Assembly: GCA_027490305.1 (NCBI GenBank)
Contig: JAIXYI010000044.1
Coordinates: 1-50,514 of the forward strand
Origin: Flavobacteriaceae bacterium
GTDB taxonomy: Bacteria; Bacteroidota; Bacteroidia; Flavobacteriales; Flavobacteriaceae
Direction: 5' to 3'
DNA length: 50,514 nucleotides
In this document: in pieces, positions 17,049-26,438 of the stretch
How positions within the stretch are numbered: position 1 is the first letter of the stretch
Layout: each line of letters begins with the position of its first letter
Position numbers and translations under genes: made by a program
The notes under the pieces: generated by a model
The model's input: the letters and a program-made list of their open reading frames with translations, nothing else
What the model was told of the DNA's origin: nothing
The model's database searches: none

Positions 17049-17708
17049 TTAGGAATTGGTAAGAAGGTGCGGTCCGAAAACCGACACAAAATTCTGGTTG
17101 ATTTGCGCTTCCAGTGCGGTAACATCGGTTTCAAGTATGGCAGCAGCGCGATCGTACACCGCTTCGATTCCGTCCGTGATGGTATCGGTTTCGAGGAAGA
17201 TGCGGTCGGCAGGTACGTCCCGCAACACCTCTGCCAATCCGGGATTCTGGAGGAGGTATTTCCCAAACGACAGGTAAAACCCGTTATCAAGAAGGGATTG
17301 CGCCACTTGCCGGTTTTTGGAAAATCCGTGTATAATCATCGGTACGGTCAGGCGAAGGCGTTTCCGGGTTTCGATTATTTCCTGATACGCGCCCACGCAA
17401 TGCAGAATGACGGGCTTGCCATAGGTCTGGGCCAGTTCCAGTTGCTGTTCAAACACGGGTTGCTGCTCGGCAAGCGGTCGTTCGATGCGTTTGTCGAGTC
17501 CGCACTCCCCTACCGCCACGCATCCTGTCAGCTTCAAACGCGTTTCGATGATCGCCAGTGCGTCATGTAAGGGCAGCGTATCGAGGTACCACGGATGGAT
17601 GCCGGTGGAAAAACAGCGCAGGCCGTCAACCGTTTCGTAAGGATACCGGTTGACGATTGCCACTACACTGGATTGCCCGGTAGCATGATGCGTATGGAGG
17701 TTAATCAT
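17049..17708 (-). CDS. TatD family metal-dependent hydrolase
   Basis: 219 residues. A TIM-barrel hydrolase of the TatD DNase family. Metal-binding motifs are visible at the N terminus (INLHTHH), in STGIHPWYL, in AVGECGLDK (bridging Glu) and in ILHCVGAYQEI. A late ETD motif (DRIFLETDTITDG) is also present. It is shorter than canonical TatD (about 260), as is usual for the Bacteroidota paralogue. Its start overlaps the stop of the DUF1684 gene by 8 bp (17701-17708), giving a tight DUF1684-tatD-tcdA run. Confidence 0.92.
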   Translation of the reverse strand: MINLHTHHATGQSSVVAIVNRYPYETVDGLRCFSTGIHPWYLDTLPLHDALAIIETRLKLTGCVAVGECGLDKRIERPLAEQQPVFEQQLELAQTYGKPVILHCVGAYQEIIETRKRLRLTVPMIIHGFSKNRQVAQSLLDNGFYLSFGKYLLQNPGLAEVLRDVPADRIFLETDTITDGIEAVYDRAAAILETDVTALEAQINQNFVSVFGPHLLTNS

Positions 17709-18285
17709 GGAATTTCTTCACGCCCGCTTTAACGGCAACGTCGAGGTGGTTGTCTTTCGGTACTTTCGGACACGAATACCGTCCGCTGTAGGCACAGTAG
17801 GGATTGTAGGCTTTGTTGAAATCGATGACGACGGTTTCGCCCGGCGCTTCCAGGTCGATGTAACGCCCACCTCCGTAGGTCTCTTCACCGTTGGTAAGGT
17901 CGGTGAACGGCAGGAAATAGTAATCCTCACCCGGTGCCGTTGGTTTATATAGGTTCAGCACGCAGGGCTTCCCTTCGAGTGTGAAATGGAGCTCGCCGTA
18001 CTTTACATACATCGGCGTTCGCGACGTCGACGTCTTCATCGGGAACGGCTTTTCATTCGGCGTCCGGACGAACTTTGCTACCACGAAAAAAGCAGGATTT
18101 GGAGCGAAAAAATCCAACGATTTGAAGTGCTTGCGATCAGCAGGTTCCAACGGACTTTCCTTTTCCGAGGCGAATTCTTCATTTAATTTATGTTGGAAAG
18201 CACGCACGTCTTTCTCCGAATACTTTTGTGCAGTAAGGCCCGTGGCGAGGAACAACGTGCACAGCAACGTCAGGTAGCGTTTCAT
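17701..18285 (-). CDS. DUF1684 secreted protein
   Basis: 194 residues from the ATG at 18283-18285. An upstream in-frame ATG at 18360 would give an unlikely non-signal extension overlapping the divergent promoter. The leader MKRYLTLLCTLFLATGLTAQ is a clean signal peptide. The DUF1684 hallmarks are GGGRYIDLEAPG, DFNKAYNPYCAYSGRYSCP and PKDNHLDVAVKAGVK; the YNPYCAYS...CP cluster is a plausible metal or catalytic site. The family function is unknown. It is the first gene of the tatD-tcdA run. Confidence 0.88.
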   Translation of the reverse strand: MKRYLTLLCTLFLATGLTAQKYSEKDVRAFQHKLNEEFASEKESPLEPADRKHFKSLDFFAPNPAFFVVAKFVRTPNEKPFPMKTSTSRTPMYVKYGELHFTLEGKPCVLNLYKPTAPGEDYYFLPFTDLTNGEETYGGGRYIDLEAPGETVVIDFNKAYNPYCAYSGRYSCPKVPKDNHLDVAVKAGVKKFHD

Positions 18286-18341
18286 GGAAATGGTTTTGGT
18301 AAAAATAACGAAGATGGACGGACGTTTGCAGACAGAAACCG

Positions 18342-18349
18342 TAAATTTG
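18342..18349 (+). promoter_or_regulatory. -7 box for the MFS gene
   Basis: TAAATTTG, an exact TAnnTTTG match, ends 9 bp before the ATG at 18359. The transcript would therefore be nearly leaderless from that codon, and the earlier ATG at 18284 would not be transcribed. Confidence 0.45.
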
Positions 18350-18358
18350 TTACATTCC

Positions 18359-19570
18359 ATGCTGCGCCACGCCTCCCAACGTTATGTCAACAACTTCCGC
18401 GGGTTTTCCCGCGAGATCTGGATTTTGGCCGGCATTACCTTTGTCAACCGTGCGGGTGCTATGGTACTTCCCTTCCTATCAAAATACCTGCATGAAGACC
18501 TGCACTTTTCATTGTCGGATGTCGGCACCGTGATGATGGCGTTCGGGGCCGGATCGCTGCTCGGTTCTTTTATCGGCGGACGGCTGGCGGATCGAATCGG
18601 CTTCTATAAAGTAATGGTTTTTAGCCTGTTTACGAATGGCTTGCTGCTGTTTGCGCTGGAACGTATCCATTCGTTTACCGGACTCTGCCTTGGCATTTTC
18701 CTTACCATGACGGTAGCCGATATGTTCCGCCCCGCCATGTTCGTATCGGTTGCTTCGTATGCCAGTCCGGAAACCCGTACACGCGCTTTTTCCCTCGTGC
18801 GACTTGCGGTGAACCTGGGCTTTGCGGCCGGGCCCGCACTGGGCGGACTCATCATTCTGGGGATTGGTTATTCGGGATTGTTCTGGGTGGATGGGGCGAC
18901 CTGTATCCTTGCGATCACTGCCTTTGCCCTGCTGGTGAAAGAGCGAAAGTCCGATCCGAAGTCGCAGGTGGTCATACCCGAACACGTGGGCCGCACACCC
19001 TGGAACGACCGGGTGTATTGGCTGTTCCTGTTCGTAAGTTTCCTGGGGGCGCTGGTGTTCTTCCAAATCCTCTCGACCTTTCCGATCTATACACGTGATG
19101 GATTTGGTTTCACGGAATTCGAAACCGGATTGCTGATGACGCTGAACGGACTCCTGGTTTTTCTCTGCGAAATGCCCATTGTGGGGTTCTTCGAGCGCAA
19201 ACACGTTGACCGACTGAAGGTAATGCTATGGGGAATGCTGGTGCTGGCGTTTGGCTATGTGGCCTTATGGATTGGAGGGCCCTATGGGGTGCTTATTGTC
19301 TACACCGTCGCGATGAGCTATGGCGAGATGTTCCTCTTCCCGTTCAGCAATGCGTTTGCGAACCATCGGGCACCGGCACACGTGAAAGGCGCGTATATGG
19401 CACTATTTACGATGACGTTTAGCTTCGCCCACATCGTCGGGGCAAAACTCGGGATGGAAACGGTGGAACGGTTCGGTTATACCGCGAACTGGGCACTTAT
19501 GACCGCACTTGCGCTGGTGGGCGCGGGCTGCTGCCTGTTGCTAAAGCGTCGGATCCAGCGAGGCGACTGA
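18359..19570 (+). CDS. Major facilitator superfamily transporter
   Basis: 403 residues from the ATG at 18359, chosen because the earlier in-frame ATG at 18284 lies upstream of the promoter box and adds a non-family extension. About 12 membrane segments are seen in two sixes. The MFS loop-2/3 motif appears as GGRLADRIGFYKVM, with VNRAGAMVLPFLSKYL in helix 1. A cytoplasmic linker of about 25 residues separates the halves (KERKSDPKSQVVIP). The family resembles MdtH/YfcJ-like drug or metabolite exporters; the substrate is unknown. The gene ends exactly where the convergent 19571 gene ends, leaving no intergenic terminator. Confidence 0.9.
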   Translation: MLRHASQRYVNNFRGFSREIWILAGITFVNRAGAMVLPFLSKYLHEDLHFSLSDVGTVMMAFGAGSLLGSFIGGRLADRIGFYKVMVFSLFTNGLLLFALERIHSFTGLCLGIFLTMTVADMFRPAMFVSVASYASPETRTRAFSLVRLAVNLGFAAGPALGGLIILGIGYSGLFWVDGATCILAITAFALLVKERKSDPKSQVVIPEHVGRTPWNDRVYWLFLFVSFLGALVFFQILSTFPIYTRDGFGFTEFETGLLMTLNGLLVFLCEMPIVGFFERKHVDRLKVMLWGMLVLAFGYVALWIGGPYGVLIVYTVAMSYGEMFLFPFSNAFANHRAPAHVKGAYMALFTMTFSFAHIVGAKLGMETVERFGYTANWALMTALALVGAGCCLLLKRRIQRGD

Positions 19571-20167
19571 TTACTTTTTCTTCGCTACGACGTATTTTCC
19601 CTGTTTCGGATCATACGACAGACGGTCACTGCGTCCTTTGTTGGTGAGGGTGACATCGCCGTCGGGCAGGAGTTTGCATTCGGAACCTTCTGAGCGGATC
19701 TTCTCTACAGTTTTAGTGGCGTCCGTTCCGCCTAATGACACAATCTCGGAAATGTTAGTCGTGCTTTGTGTATTCTCGAGCACTGCTGTTTTCGACACCG
19801 GGTCGAAGATGCGGGTTTGTGCCTTTACGGCCTTTTCCGTGCGCTTGTCGGCCTTCGTGAGCGTATTCTCTTTCCAACTGACGGCGATGAGCTTCACCCC
19901 TTTTGCGGTGAATTCGGTGAGGGTAATCTCTGTTGGTTCGGGTGCCTTCGGTTCGAACTGCCCCAGCGACAGGGTGTCTTTGGTCGGACCTGACAACACA
20001 TAAAAACGCGTGCCGGTTTTGGTCGGGAACCATTCGGCAGTAGAAGAAGCCGCCGTAGCGAGTGTCTTCTTGGTGGGTTTTGGAGCCGCTGCTTTCTTTT
20101 TCTTTTGGGCGGACACTGTCAGCGAGCAAACGGACAGCAGTAGTACGGCAAGATATTTTATAGACAT
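19571..20167 (-). CDS. Secreted hypothetical protein
   Basis: 198 residues from the ATG at 20165-20167; an ATG six codons earlier is possible but weakens the signal peptide. The leader MSIKYLAVLLLSVCSLTVSA is followed by a basic segment (KKKKAAAPKPTKK), then a beta-rich domain. The C terminus is also basic (GKYVVAKKK). No known domain was recognised. It lies alone between MFS and dnaK, convergent with MFS and downstream of the dnaK terminator. Confidence 0.7.
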   Translation of the reverse strand: MSIKYLAVLLLSVCSLTVSAQKKKKAAAPKPTKKTLATAASSTAEWFPTKTGTRFYVLSGPTKDTLSLGQFEPKAPEPTEITLTEFTAKGVKLIAVSWKENTLTKADKRTEKAVKAQTRIFDPVSKTAVLENTQSTTNISEIVSLGGTDATKTVEKIRSEGSECKLLPDGDVTLTNKGRSDRLSYDPKQGKYVVAKKK

Positions 20168-20252
20168 CGGTTGTTTTTTCGACAAGGTAAAAAATAATTC
20201 CCGATGGTTTTTCCTGTGGACGGACCCGACGGGAAATTTAACGCACGGGCAT

Positions 20253-20278
20253 AAAAAAAGCGGACCTTACGATCCGCT
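20253..20278 (-). terminator. Rho-independent terminator after dnaK
   Basis: On the minus strand AGCGGATC and GGTCCGCT (20260-20278) form a stem with a short loop, followed by a T7 run (20253-20259). Confidence 0.85.
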
Positions 20279-20299
20279 CTTCCTATAACTAAGTGGGCA

Positions 20300-22189
20300 T
20301 TATTTCACTTCTTCGTAGTCGACGTCCTGAACAGAGCCGCCTTCGTCTTGTGGCTGTGCTTCCTGAGGCTGTGGCTCGCCCTGCGCACCGCCTTGCTGGT
20401 ACATGGCTTCGGTAGCCGTTTTCCAGGCTGCGTTGATCTTGTCGAGGGCCGGTTGGATCGCATCCAGGTCTTGTGACGCGTGCGCCGCTTTCAATTCGGT
20501 CAGGGCCGCTTCGATGCCTGATTTGTGATCGGCTGACAGTTTATCGCCAAGTTCCTTCAGTTGGCTTTCCGTCTGGAAAATCATGCTGTCGGCCTCGTTC
20601 AGTTTCTCAGCGCGCTCACGGGCTTTGCGGTCAGCATCGGCGTTTGCTTCAGCGTCTTTCTTCATACGCTCGATTTCCTCTTGCGTGAGTCCGGAAGAAG
20701 CCTCAATGCGGATATCCTGTGATTTTCCGGTGGTCTTATCGGTAGCCGATACTTTGATGATACCGTTGGCGTCGATGTCGAACGTTACTTCGATCTGTGG
20801 TACGCCGCGTGGGGCCGGTGGGATGCCATCGAGGTGGAAACGACCGATGGTCTTGTTATCACCTGCCATGGTACGCTCACCCTGCAACACGTGGATTTCG
20901 ACGCTTGGCTGTGAGTCGGCCGCGGTTGAGAATACCTGTGATTTTTTGGTCGGGATGGTGGTGTTGGCATCGATGAGTTTCGTCATCACGCCACCCATTG
21001 TCTCGATACCGAGTGACAGTGGTGTTACGTCGAGAAGCAATACGTCTTTTACGTCGCCTGACAATACACCACCCTGGATCGCAGCGCCGATGGCTACTAC
21101 TTCATCCGGGTTCACCCCTTTCGATGGCTTCTTACCGAAGAACTTCTCTACTTCTTCCTGGATTTTCGGGATACGGGTCGAACCACCCACGAGGATGACC
21201 TCATCAATATCCGATTTTGACAAACCGGCATCTTTCAGGGCTTTTGCTACCGGATCCATCGAACGTTTTACGAGGCTGTCGGCCAGTTGTTCGAATTTGG
21301 CACGGCTTAGTTTTTTCACCAAGTGTTTAGGTCCCGAAGCGGTAGCCGTGATATACGGCAGGTTGATTTCGGTTTCAGCGGAAGATGATAGTTCGATCTT
21401 CGCTTTCTCGGCTGCTTCTTTCAGACGTTGCAGCGACATAGGGTCGATGCGCAGGTCGAGTTGCTCTTCGGCTTTGAAGTCGTCGGCCAGCCAGTCGATG
21501 ATTACCTGGTCAAAGTCGTCGCCACCGAGGTGGGTATCCCCGTTGGTTGACAATACTTCGAATACGCCATCGCCCAGTTCGAGGATGGAGATATCGAAGG
21601 TACCGCCGCCGAGGTCATATACCGCGATTTTCTGGTCTTGTCCTTTTTTGTCGAGTCCGTATGCCAAGGCCGCCGCTGTTGGCTCGTTGATGATCCGCAT
21701 GACTTTGAGTCCGGCGATCTCACCTGCTTCTTTCGTTGCCTGACGTTGTGCGTCGTTAAAGTAGGCCGGTACGGTGATGACGGCTTCAGACACCGACTGT
21801 CCGAGGTAATCTTCCGCCGTTTTCTTCATTTTCTGCAGTGTCATGGCCGACAATTCCTGTGGGGTATACAGCCGTTTGTCGATATCCACCCGCGGTGTGT
21901 TGTTGTCACCTTTCACCACGTTATAGGCCACGTGTTTGGTTTCACCCGACGTTTCGTCGAAGGTACGGCCCATGAACCGTTTGATTGATGCAATCGTTTT
22001 GGTCGGGTTGGTCACGGCCTGGCGTTTGGCCGGGTCGCCCACTTTTATTTCGCCGCCTTCCACAAAAGCGATGACAGATGGCGTTGTGCGTTTTCCTTCC
22101 GAGTTAGGGATTACGACCGCTTCGTTGCCTTCCATTACGGCCACGCATGAGTTGGTAGTTCCTAAGTCGATTCCGATTATCTTACCCAT
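20300..22189 (-). CDS. dnaK: Molecular chaperone DnaK (Hsp70)
   Basis: 629 residues from the ATG at 22187-22189; the longer reading to 22399 runs through repeat-like intergenic DNA. The Hsp70 start [19 protein letters not shown], the phosphate-2 motif [16 protein letters not shown] and the adenosine motif [18 protein letters not shown] are present. The interdomain linker ([16 protein letters not shown]) precedes the substrate-binding domain and the helical lid. The C terminus ends in [13 protein letters not shown], the EEVD-like tail of bacterial DnaK. It folds nascent and stress-damaged proteins with DnaJ and GrpE, which are not adjacent here. No clear CIRCE element was seen upstream. Confidence 0.98.
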   Translation of the reverse strand: MGKIIGIDLGTTNSCVAVMEGNEAVVIPNSEGKRTTPSVIAFVEGGEIKVGDPAKRQAVTNPTKTIASIKRFMGRTFDETSGETKHVAYNVVKGDNNTPRVDIDKRLYTPQELSAMTLQKMKKTAEDYLGQSVSEAVITVPAYFNDAQRQATKEAGEIAGLKVMRIINEPTAAALAYGLDKKGQDQKIAVYDLGGGTFDISILELGDGVFEVLSTNGDTHLGGDDFDQVIIDWLADDFKAEEQLDLRIDPMSLQRLKEAAEKAKIELSSSAETEINLPYITATASGPKHLVKKLSRAKFEQLADSLVKRSMDPVAKALKDAGLSKSDIDEVILVGGSTRIPKIQEEVEKFFGKKPSKGVNPDEVVAIGAAIQGGVLSGDVKDVLLLDVTPLSLGIETMGGVMTKLIDANTTIPTKKSQVFSTAADSQPSVEIHVLQGERTMAGDNKTIGRFHLDGIPPAPRGVPQIEVTFDIDANGIIKVSATDKTTGKSQDIRIEASSGLTQEEIERMKKDAEANADADRKARERAEKLNEADSMIFQTESQLKELGDKLSADHKSGIEAALTELKAAHASQDLDAIQPALDKINAAWKTATEAMYQQGGAQGEPQPQEAQPQDEGGSVQDVDYEEVK

Positions 22190-22526
22190 AGTTAGTTGTT
22201 TTTTCAATTTTGAACTTGCGCGGCAGTTGGCAAGGACTGTGCCACGGGGACGAAGGCGTTTATTTGTCAGGAAATGGGAAGGAGGGGCTGACAAGATGGC
22301 ATTTGAAGGAGTGAGAGGAGAGAGGAAAGAGGAAAGAGGTTTGACGAATATCTTGAACCCTGAACTATCAACTATCAACCCTAAATTTTTAACCATCACC
22401 GCCCCCCTCCTTTATCCTAACGCATTGTGGTTATTCGTATATTTGAGCATTGCACAAACCTGATGTCCCGATTTACGTACCAGAGCCGAACCCATACGTT
22501 CGATTAGGGTAGATTAATTTTTACTT
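22190..22526. other. dnaK / T9SS-pair divergent intergenic region with purine-rich repeat tract
   Basis: No gene is supported. 22308-22340 is a GAGAGGA/AAGAGGA low-complexity stretch of about 7-bp period, and CTATCAA is repeated at 22366-22378. The dnaK promoter must lie in 22190-22290, but no consensus box is obvious. Confidence 0.5.
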
Positions 22527-22934
22527 ATGAGCAACTTCAGAATTAATATCGTCCTGCTTTTTGTCATTTCCCTGCTGGCTGTATATGAAACCGTCGCGCA
22601 GGAGGTTCCACAAAGCAATGAAATCAATGCAAGCAGTTACGTCAAAAGCGACTTAGCTTTCGATACGGGAGACTTGTTTATGGAACTGAAAAGCAATGAA
22701 ACGACTGATGAACTTGTCGGTGCCCATACCCGCATCTTCCCTAATCCCGTAACAGATGTACTACAGATCGTATCGGATAAACCGGTTGAAACGGTTGTCA
22801 TATACAGCCTGGACGGAAAGGTAGTCTATACCGCTCCATCATCCCAAAACACTATTGACGTAAAATACCTGACAACCGGGTTGTATCTGGTAGTCATTAA
22901 TAAAGAGGAGAACTTCAAAATCGTTAAACTATGA
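22527..22934 (+). CDS. Small T9SS type A sorting-domain protein
   Basis: 135 residues. A signal peptide (1-24, ending ETVAQ) and a short low-complexity middle precede a C-terminal Por-secretion (type A sorting) domain. That domain starts at RIFPNPVTDVLQI and contains VVIYSLDGKVVYT, LTTGLYLVVI and the terminal FKIVKL. Such domains direct proteins through the outer-membrane type IX machinery. Here almost nothing is attached to it: only about 35 residues lie between leader and sorting domain. The stop overlaps the next gene's start (ATGA), so the two are translationally coupled. Confidence 0.9.
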   Translation: MSNFRINIVLLFVISLLAVYETVAQEVPQSNEINASSYVKSDLAFDTGDLFMELKSNETTDELVGAHTRIFPNPVTDVLQIVSDKPVETVVIYSLDGKVVYTAPSSQNTIDVKYLTTGLYLVVINKEENFKIVKL

Positions 22935-25120
22935 GAATCGCCATTTTTTGCCTGCTTTTTGTCAACCTCATGTGTGGACAGGGCCTGCCACAGGGTTTTA
23001 GCCACCGGGGTGTTATCAATGACAGCCAAAACAGACCCGTCGCCAATAAAGACGTGGTGATCAGGGCCACTATTTTAGATGATGACAAAGAGGAACTGTA
23101 TATAGAAACACATCGCGTAAAGACAAATGCGACGGGGCACTACAACATCGTGATCGGGCAAGGCGAACGAATACTTCCCAGTGATCCGAACTTCAAACTT
23201 AGCGACCTCAAATGGGGAGATGCCACCAAGACCAAATCGTACCGCATTGAGGTCGATACAACGGGTAGTGGGCAAAAGTTTACGATCAACGGCACCAGCC
23301 AGTTTTTCAGCGTCCCGTATGCGTTTTTCAGCCTGAACAATCTGGGGTCGCTTACGGCTAAAAGCAGCGAGAGTAACTCGTGTACGGCTACCGTCGATAA
23401 CATAGCCGCTTTGAAGGCTAGGACGCCGTCCGCTCGTTTTGAAAGAGTGTGTGTCAAGTATTATTCTTCAGAGTTGGACAATGGAGGCGGCGAATTTATG
23501 TGGATTCCTGAGTATAATCCCAATGGCGACCCGAACGTGGACAATTTATGGGTGGACATCCATCCGGGTGGTATCCGAAATAATGATGATGGTTGTATTA
23601 TCCAACGAAATAACGATACCACAAAAGGACGATGGGTGCGCCTGATCGATGGGTATATCAATGTCACCTATTATGGCGTAACTGGACAAAAGCAGCCCGA
23701 TGACGGCGAGCGAATCCAACGGGCTATTGACTATGCCGCCTATAATGCAAAATACAATCCGGGTATTACGGAAGGTACCATTGTGTATTTCCCTTCCGGC
23801 GTATATAAAATACATAATGAATTGGTTTGGAAGAATGGCGTTTCGCTCAGGGGTGAATCGCGTTTTAATACGGTATTGGAGGCCGGCTATCCGACTGACC
23901 CCAACGCGCCCGCCTACTCCACTAATGGCGGGTCATTGCTAAAACTGGATACCGGACGGGTGGTGGGTTCCCATATATCCGACCTGTCGTTCCAGGGGAT
24001 TGCCAACGAAACCGACAGCTCCAAACAAAAAAATTGTTTCAGTCTTGAAGCGTATACCGGCGAGTTCGGCGATGGTGGTCTTTGGAATTCAACTATCAAA
24101 AATGTCGAAATAAAAGGTTTCAATGGAAACGGCATCATCCTGAAAGGCCGAAATGACTATACCGCTCCGATACAATTCAATGTCTTTGAAAATATCAGTG
24201 TTACCCGGCAAACGCCACTTACCTATTCACTATACACCAATGGCCAATTGGGCCAGAACACCTTCATCAACTGCGGTTTCTTTGCTAAATTCAATTACAG
24301 TATGACGAATCCGAGCGAGTTTATTTTGGGCACCAATGTGTTGCTATCCAATGCCACCAATAATTTCAATACGGTGGGTATCATGAGTTTTATCAATTGT
24401 ACGATTGAAAACTCAGAAGACGGTGTGAACATTCAACATGCGGAGAGCGTAACGTTTGACACCTGTTGGTTTGAAAATTTGAATGTGGCCATACAGGTTC
24501 ATAACGGCACGGGCGGATTCAAAAGCAAAGCCATCCACATTACCAATTGCCGCTTTGCCAATGCGGCGGGTTTTGGTTCTTTGAAGCCCAATGCGTTCAA
24601 CCAATTTGGATTTGGCAAATGCATCTTTGTAAATAACTCCGAAGTGAACGTCGAGAATTGTTATGTGACCGTCAGCCGGGTTGTGAGGGAAGACGACCCG
24701 ACATATACCATTGTCGACACGGCGCTGAACCTTGACAAGAAACTGTTTATCTATCGCAATAACAGTTCCCAGGGTGTCTTTACCAGGGCCAATTCCTTCC
24801 AACATCCTGTTTTAAGTAATACGTATGGATTGACCCCTTCCGTTTCCATCAGCAATTCGACACTGAATTTAGAACAGAACGTGTATTGCAATGTGACCAG
24901 CACCGCGGCCGCTACGGTGGCTACCATCAACACTGAGATGCTGCCGGGAGAAAGGATCACGCTCACGAACGCCAGCACGTTTAATATCACGTTCACCAAA
25001 ACCGGCAATCTCGATTTTAGTGCGACGTCGGTCGTATTAGGCCCGAACAGAACCGCCGAATTTATCAAAAGGCAGTTGCCGAATAATTCGATTAAGTTGC
25101 AGTTGGTAACGGTTTATTGA
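22931..25120 (+). CDS. Secreted beta-helix (pectate-lyase-like) protein with Bacteroidota fibre-type N-terminal domain
   Basis: 729 residues. The leader (1-17) is followed by a domain at about 19-140: QGFSHRGVINDSQNRPVANK, TNATGHYNIVIGQG and SQFFSVPYAFFSL. This is the same domain as in the 40372 gene. A right-handed beta-helix fold follows (about 230-640), with the pectate-lyase-3 pattern DDGERIQRAIDYAA, IVYFPSGVYKI and VSLRGESRFNTVLEAG, then many short Asn-rich strands. The C-terminal region (about 645-729) is beta-rich with no recognisable T9SS sorting domain. It may bind or cleave polysaccharide, as phage tailspikes and pectate lyases do, but no catalytic triad is certain. It is coupled to the small sorting-domain gene upstream. 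Confidence 0.85.
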   Translation: MRIAIFCLLFVNLMCGQGLPQGFSHRGVINDSQNRPVANKDVVIRATILDDDKEELYIETHRVKTNATGHYNIVIGQGERILPSDPNFKLSDLKWGDATKTKSYRIEVDTTGSGQKFTINGTSQFFSVPYAFFSLNNLGSLTAKSSESNSCTATVDNIAALKARTPSARFERVCVKYYSSELDNGGGEFMWIPEYNPNGDPNVDNLWVDIHPGGIRNNDDGCIIQRNNDTTKGRWVRLIDGYINVTYYGVTGQKQPDDGERIQRAIDYAAYNAKYNPGITEGTIVYFPSGVYKIHNELVWKNGVSLRGESRFNTVLEAGYPTDPNAPAYSTNGGSLLKLDTGRVVGSHISDLSFQGIANETDSSKQKNCFSLEAYTGEFGDGGLWNSTIKNVEIKGFNGNGIILKGRNDYTAPIQFNVFENISVTRQTPLTYSLYTNGQLGQNTFINCGFFAKFNYSMTNPSEFILGTNVLLSNATNNFNTVGIMSFINCTIENSEDGVNIQHAESVTFDTCWFENLNVAIQVHNGTGGFKSKAIHITNCRFANAAGFGSLKPNAFNQFGFGKCIFVNNSEVNVENCYVTVSRVVREDDPTYTIVDTALNLDKKLFIYRNNSSQGVFTRANSFQHPVLSNTYGLTPSVSISNSTLNLEQNVYCNVTSTAAATVATINTEMLPGERITLTNASTFNITFTKTGNLDFSATSVVLGPNRTAEFIKRQLPNNSIKLQLVTVY

Positions 25121-25257
25121 GGAGGACAGAGGACAGATGTTAGAACAATAAACCTCCATTAACTATGAACTAGCAACCCTGATGACGTTGATTTACGATA
25201 CCTGCCCGGAATCTTCATGTTAGAACGACGCGATACAACCTAAAAAGTAAGCCCTTA

Positions 25258-25773
25258 ATGAGTAAATACCTCCCCTTACTCCTGCCCGCCTTCCTCCTGT
25301 TTGGTTGCAAGCCAGACATCAACAAAGGATATGCCGACTATGCCGACGCCTTGATTCTACGGGTGGCGAAGGAAAGTCCGTGCGACTGTATCGTGCTGCA
25401 ACATTCTGTAGTCAAAACCTATGAATCTGAGCAACCGAATAGGGATATCAAGCCGCTGTTGGTCCGAAAATTGCAACTGAAGAACGCGTTTGAGCTGGAT
25501 AGTCTTGAAAAACTGACGCTTCTCTATAAACCCGATACGGCATTTTTCAAGCGTAACGGCATCCGGATACTGCCGGAGAACCGTTTGCGATTATGGAGGA
25601 ATGATTATGATACGTTGGACAAGACCTGTCCGAAGGGCGTCGAGGTTGTGTGCAAGCCGATCTTCAACAAAACTTTTACAAAGGCGGCTTTGAAAACGGA
25701 GATAGCCTATGGATGCCTGAGTGCTCCTTTGATTTTCGCCGATCTTAAAAATGCGACATTTAGCTATGAATGA
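25258..25773 (+). CDS. Hypothetical lipoprotein
   Basis: 171 residues with a lipobox leader (LPAFLLFGCKPDINKG). The mature part contains four to five Cys residues (CDCIVL, KTCPKGVEVVCKP, YGCLSA), possibly disulfide-bonded. No domain was recognised. It lies in a same-strand run of small secreted proteins with the next genes. Confidence 0.65.
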   Translation: MSKYLPLLLPAFLLFGCKPDINKGYADYADALILRVAKESPCDCIVLQHSVVKTYESEQPNRDIKPLLVRKLQLKNAFELDSLEKLTLLYKPDTAFFKRNGIRILPENRLRLWRNDYDTLDKTCPKGVEVVCKPIFNKTFTKAALKTEIAYGCLSAPLIFADLKNATFSYE

Positions 25774-25870
25774 CATTTGTGTTATGCTTCCTCACCTCCT
25801 GTCCTGAATGTTTGTTTGTTACCTATAAAATGCTATTTTTCCCATACCGTAACACTTACAACCAACCACT

Positions 25871-26377
25871 ATGATCAAAAACCTATTTTTCTTCGTTTTC
25901 CTAGCTTTGTTACCCGCTACTACTCCACGCTGTTTCGCACAGGAGTTGCTGGATGGCGTACCCGGTACCAAAGAAGAATTTATCGCCAGTGAGAAAAAAG
26001 TGCTCGCTACCATCGGCTGGTTAGAAACCACGCCCTTCAGCACGGAGGAAGATAAAAGAACCAAGCAAAACGCCTTACTCATCGCCTGGCTGACGAATTC
26101 TCCGACCGTAACCATAGAAATCAATGCGGACGTACTGACCTTCACCAAAAAGCACTCCGAACTGTTGATGACGTTTATGGGCGGGTGGACACGGTATTGC
26201 CTGCAAAACAATTATTCAAAAGATGCCATCCAGGGATCGTTAGCCGGCATTAGAAGCGTCATCAAGGTGTATAAAAACCAGTCGCTCAAAAAAGACAAAG
26301 AAGTCGAGAAACTGATCGAGCTCGAAGGTAAGGGAGAATTGGAGAATTGGGTACGGGAAAAAATGGAGAAACGCTAA
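25871..26377 (+). CDS. Secreted helical hypothetical protein
   Basis: 168 residues. The signal peptide (MIKNLFFFVFLALLPATTPRCFAQ) is followed by an all-helical mature part. It includes FIASEKKVLATIGWLETTPF, ALLIAWLTNSPTVTIEINAD and a charged C-terminal helix (KKDKEVEKLIELEGKGELE). Proteins of this plan are common and uncharacterised in Flavobacteriaceae. The RDD-family gene starts 61 bp downstream. Confidence 0.7.
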   Translation: MIKNLFFFVFLALLPATTPRCFAQELLDGVPGTKEEFIASEKKVLATIGWLETTPFSTEEDKRTKQNALLIAWLTNSPTVTIEINADVLTFTKKHSELLMTFMGGWTRYCLQNNYSKDAIQGSLAGIRSVIKVYKNQSLKKDKEVEKLIELEGKGELENWVREKMEKR

Positions 26378-26438
26378 CCGCACCTGAGCGAAGTTCCCAT
26401 CGCGGATTCTAGCAGCAACCCGCGCAACACCTAACATC

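Noticed and set aside
22190..22399. N-terminal extension of DnaK
   Set aside because: All Hsp70 proteins begin close to the [12 protein letters not shown] motif; the extension translates repeat-like intergenic DNA.
22931..25120. Prophage tailspike
   Set aside because: The beta-helix recalls tailspikes, but there is a signal peptide, a coupled T9SS-sorting gene and no phage structural genes nearby.
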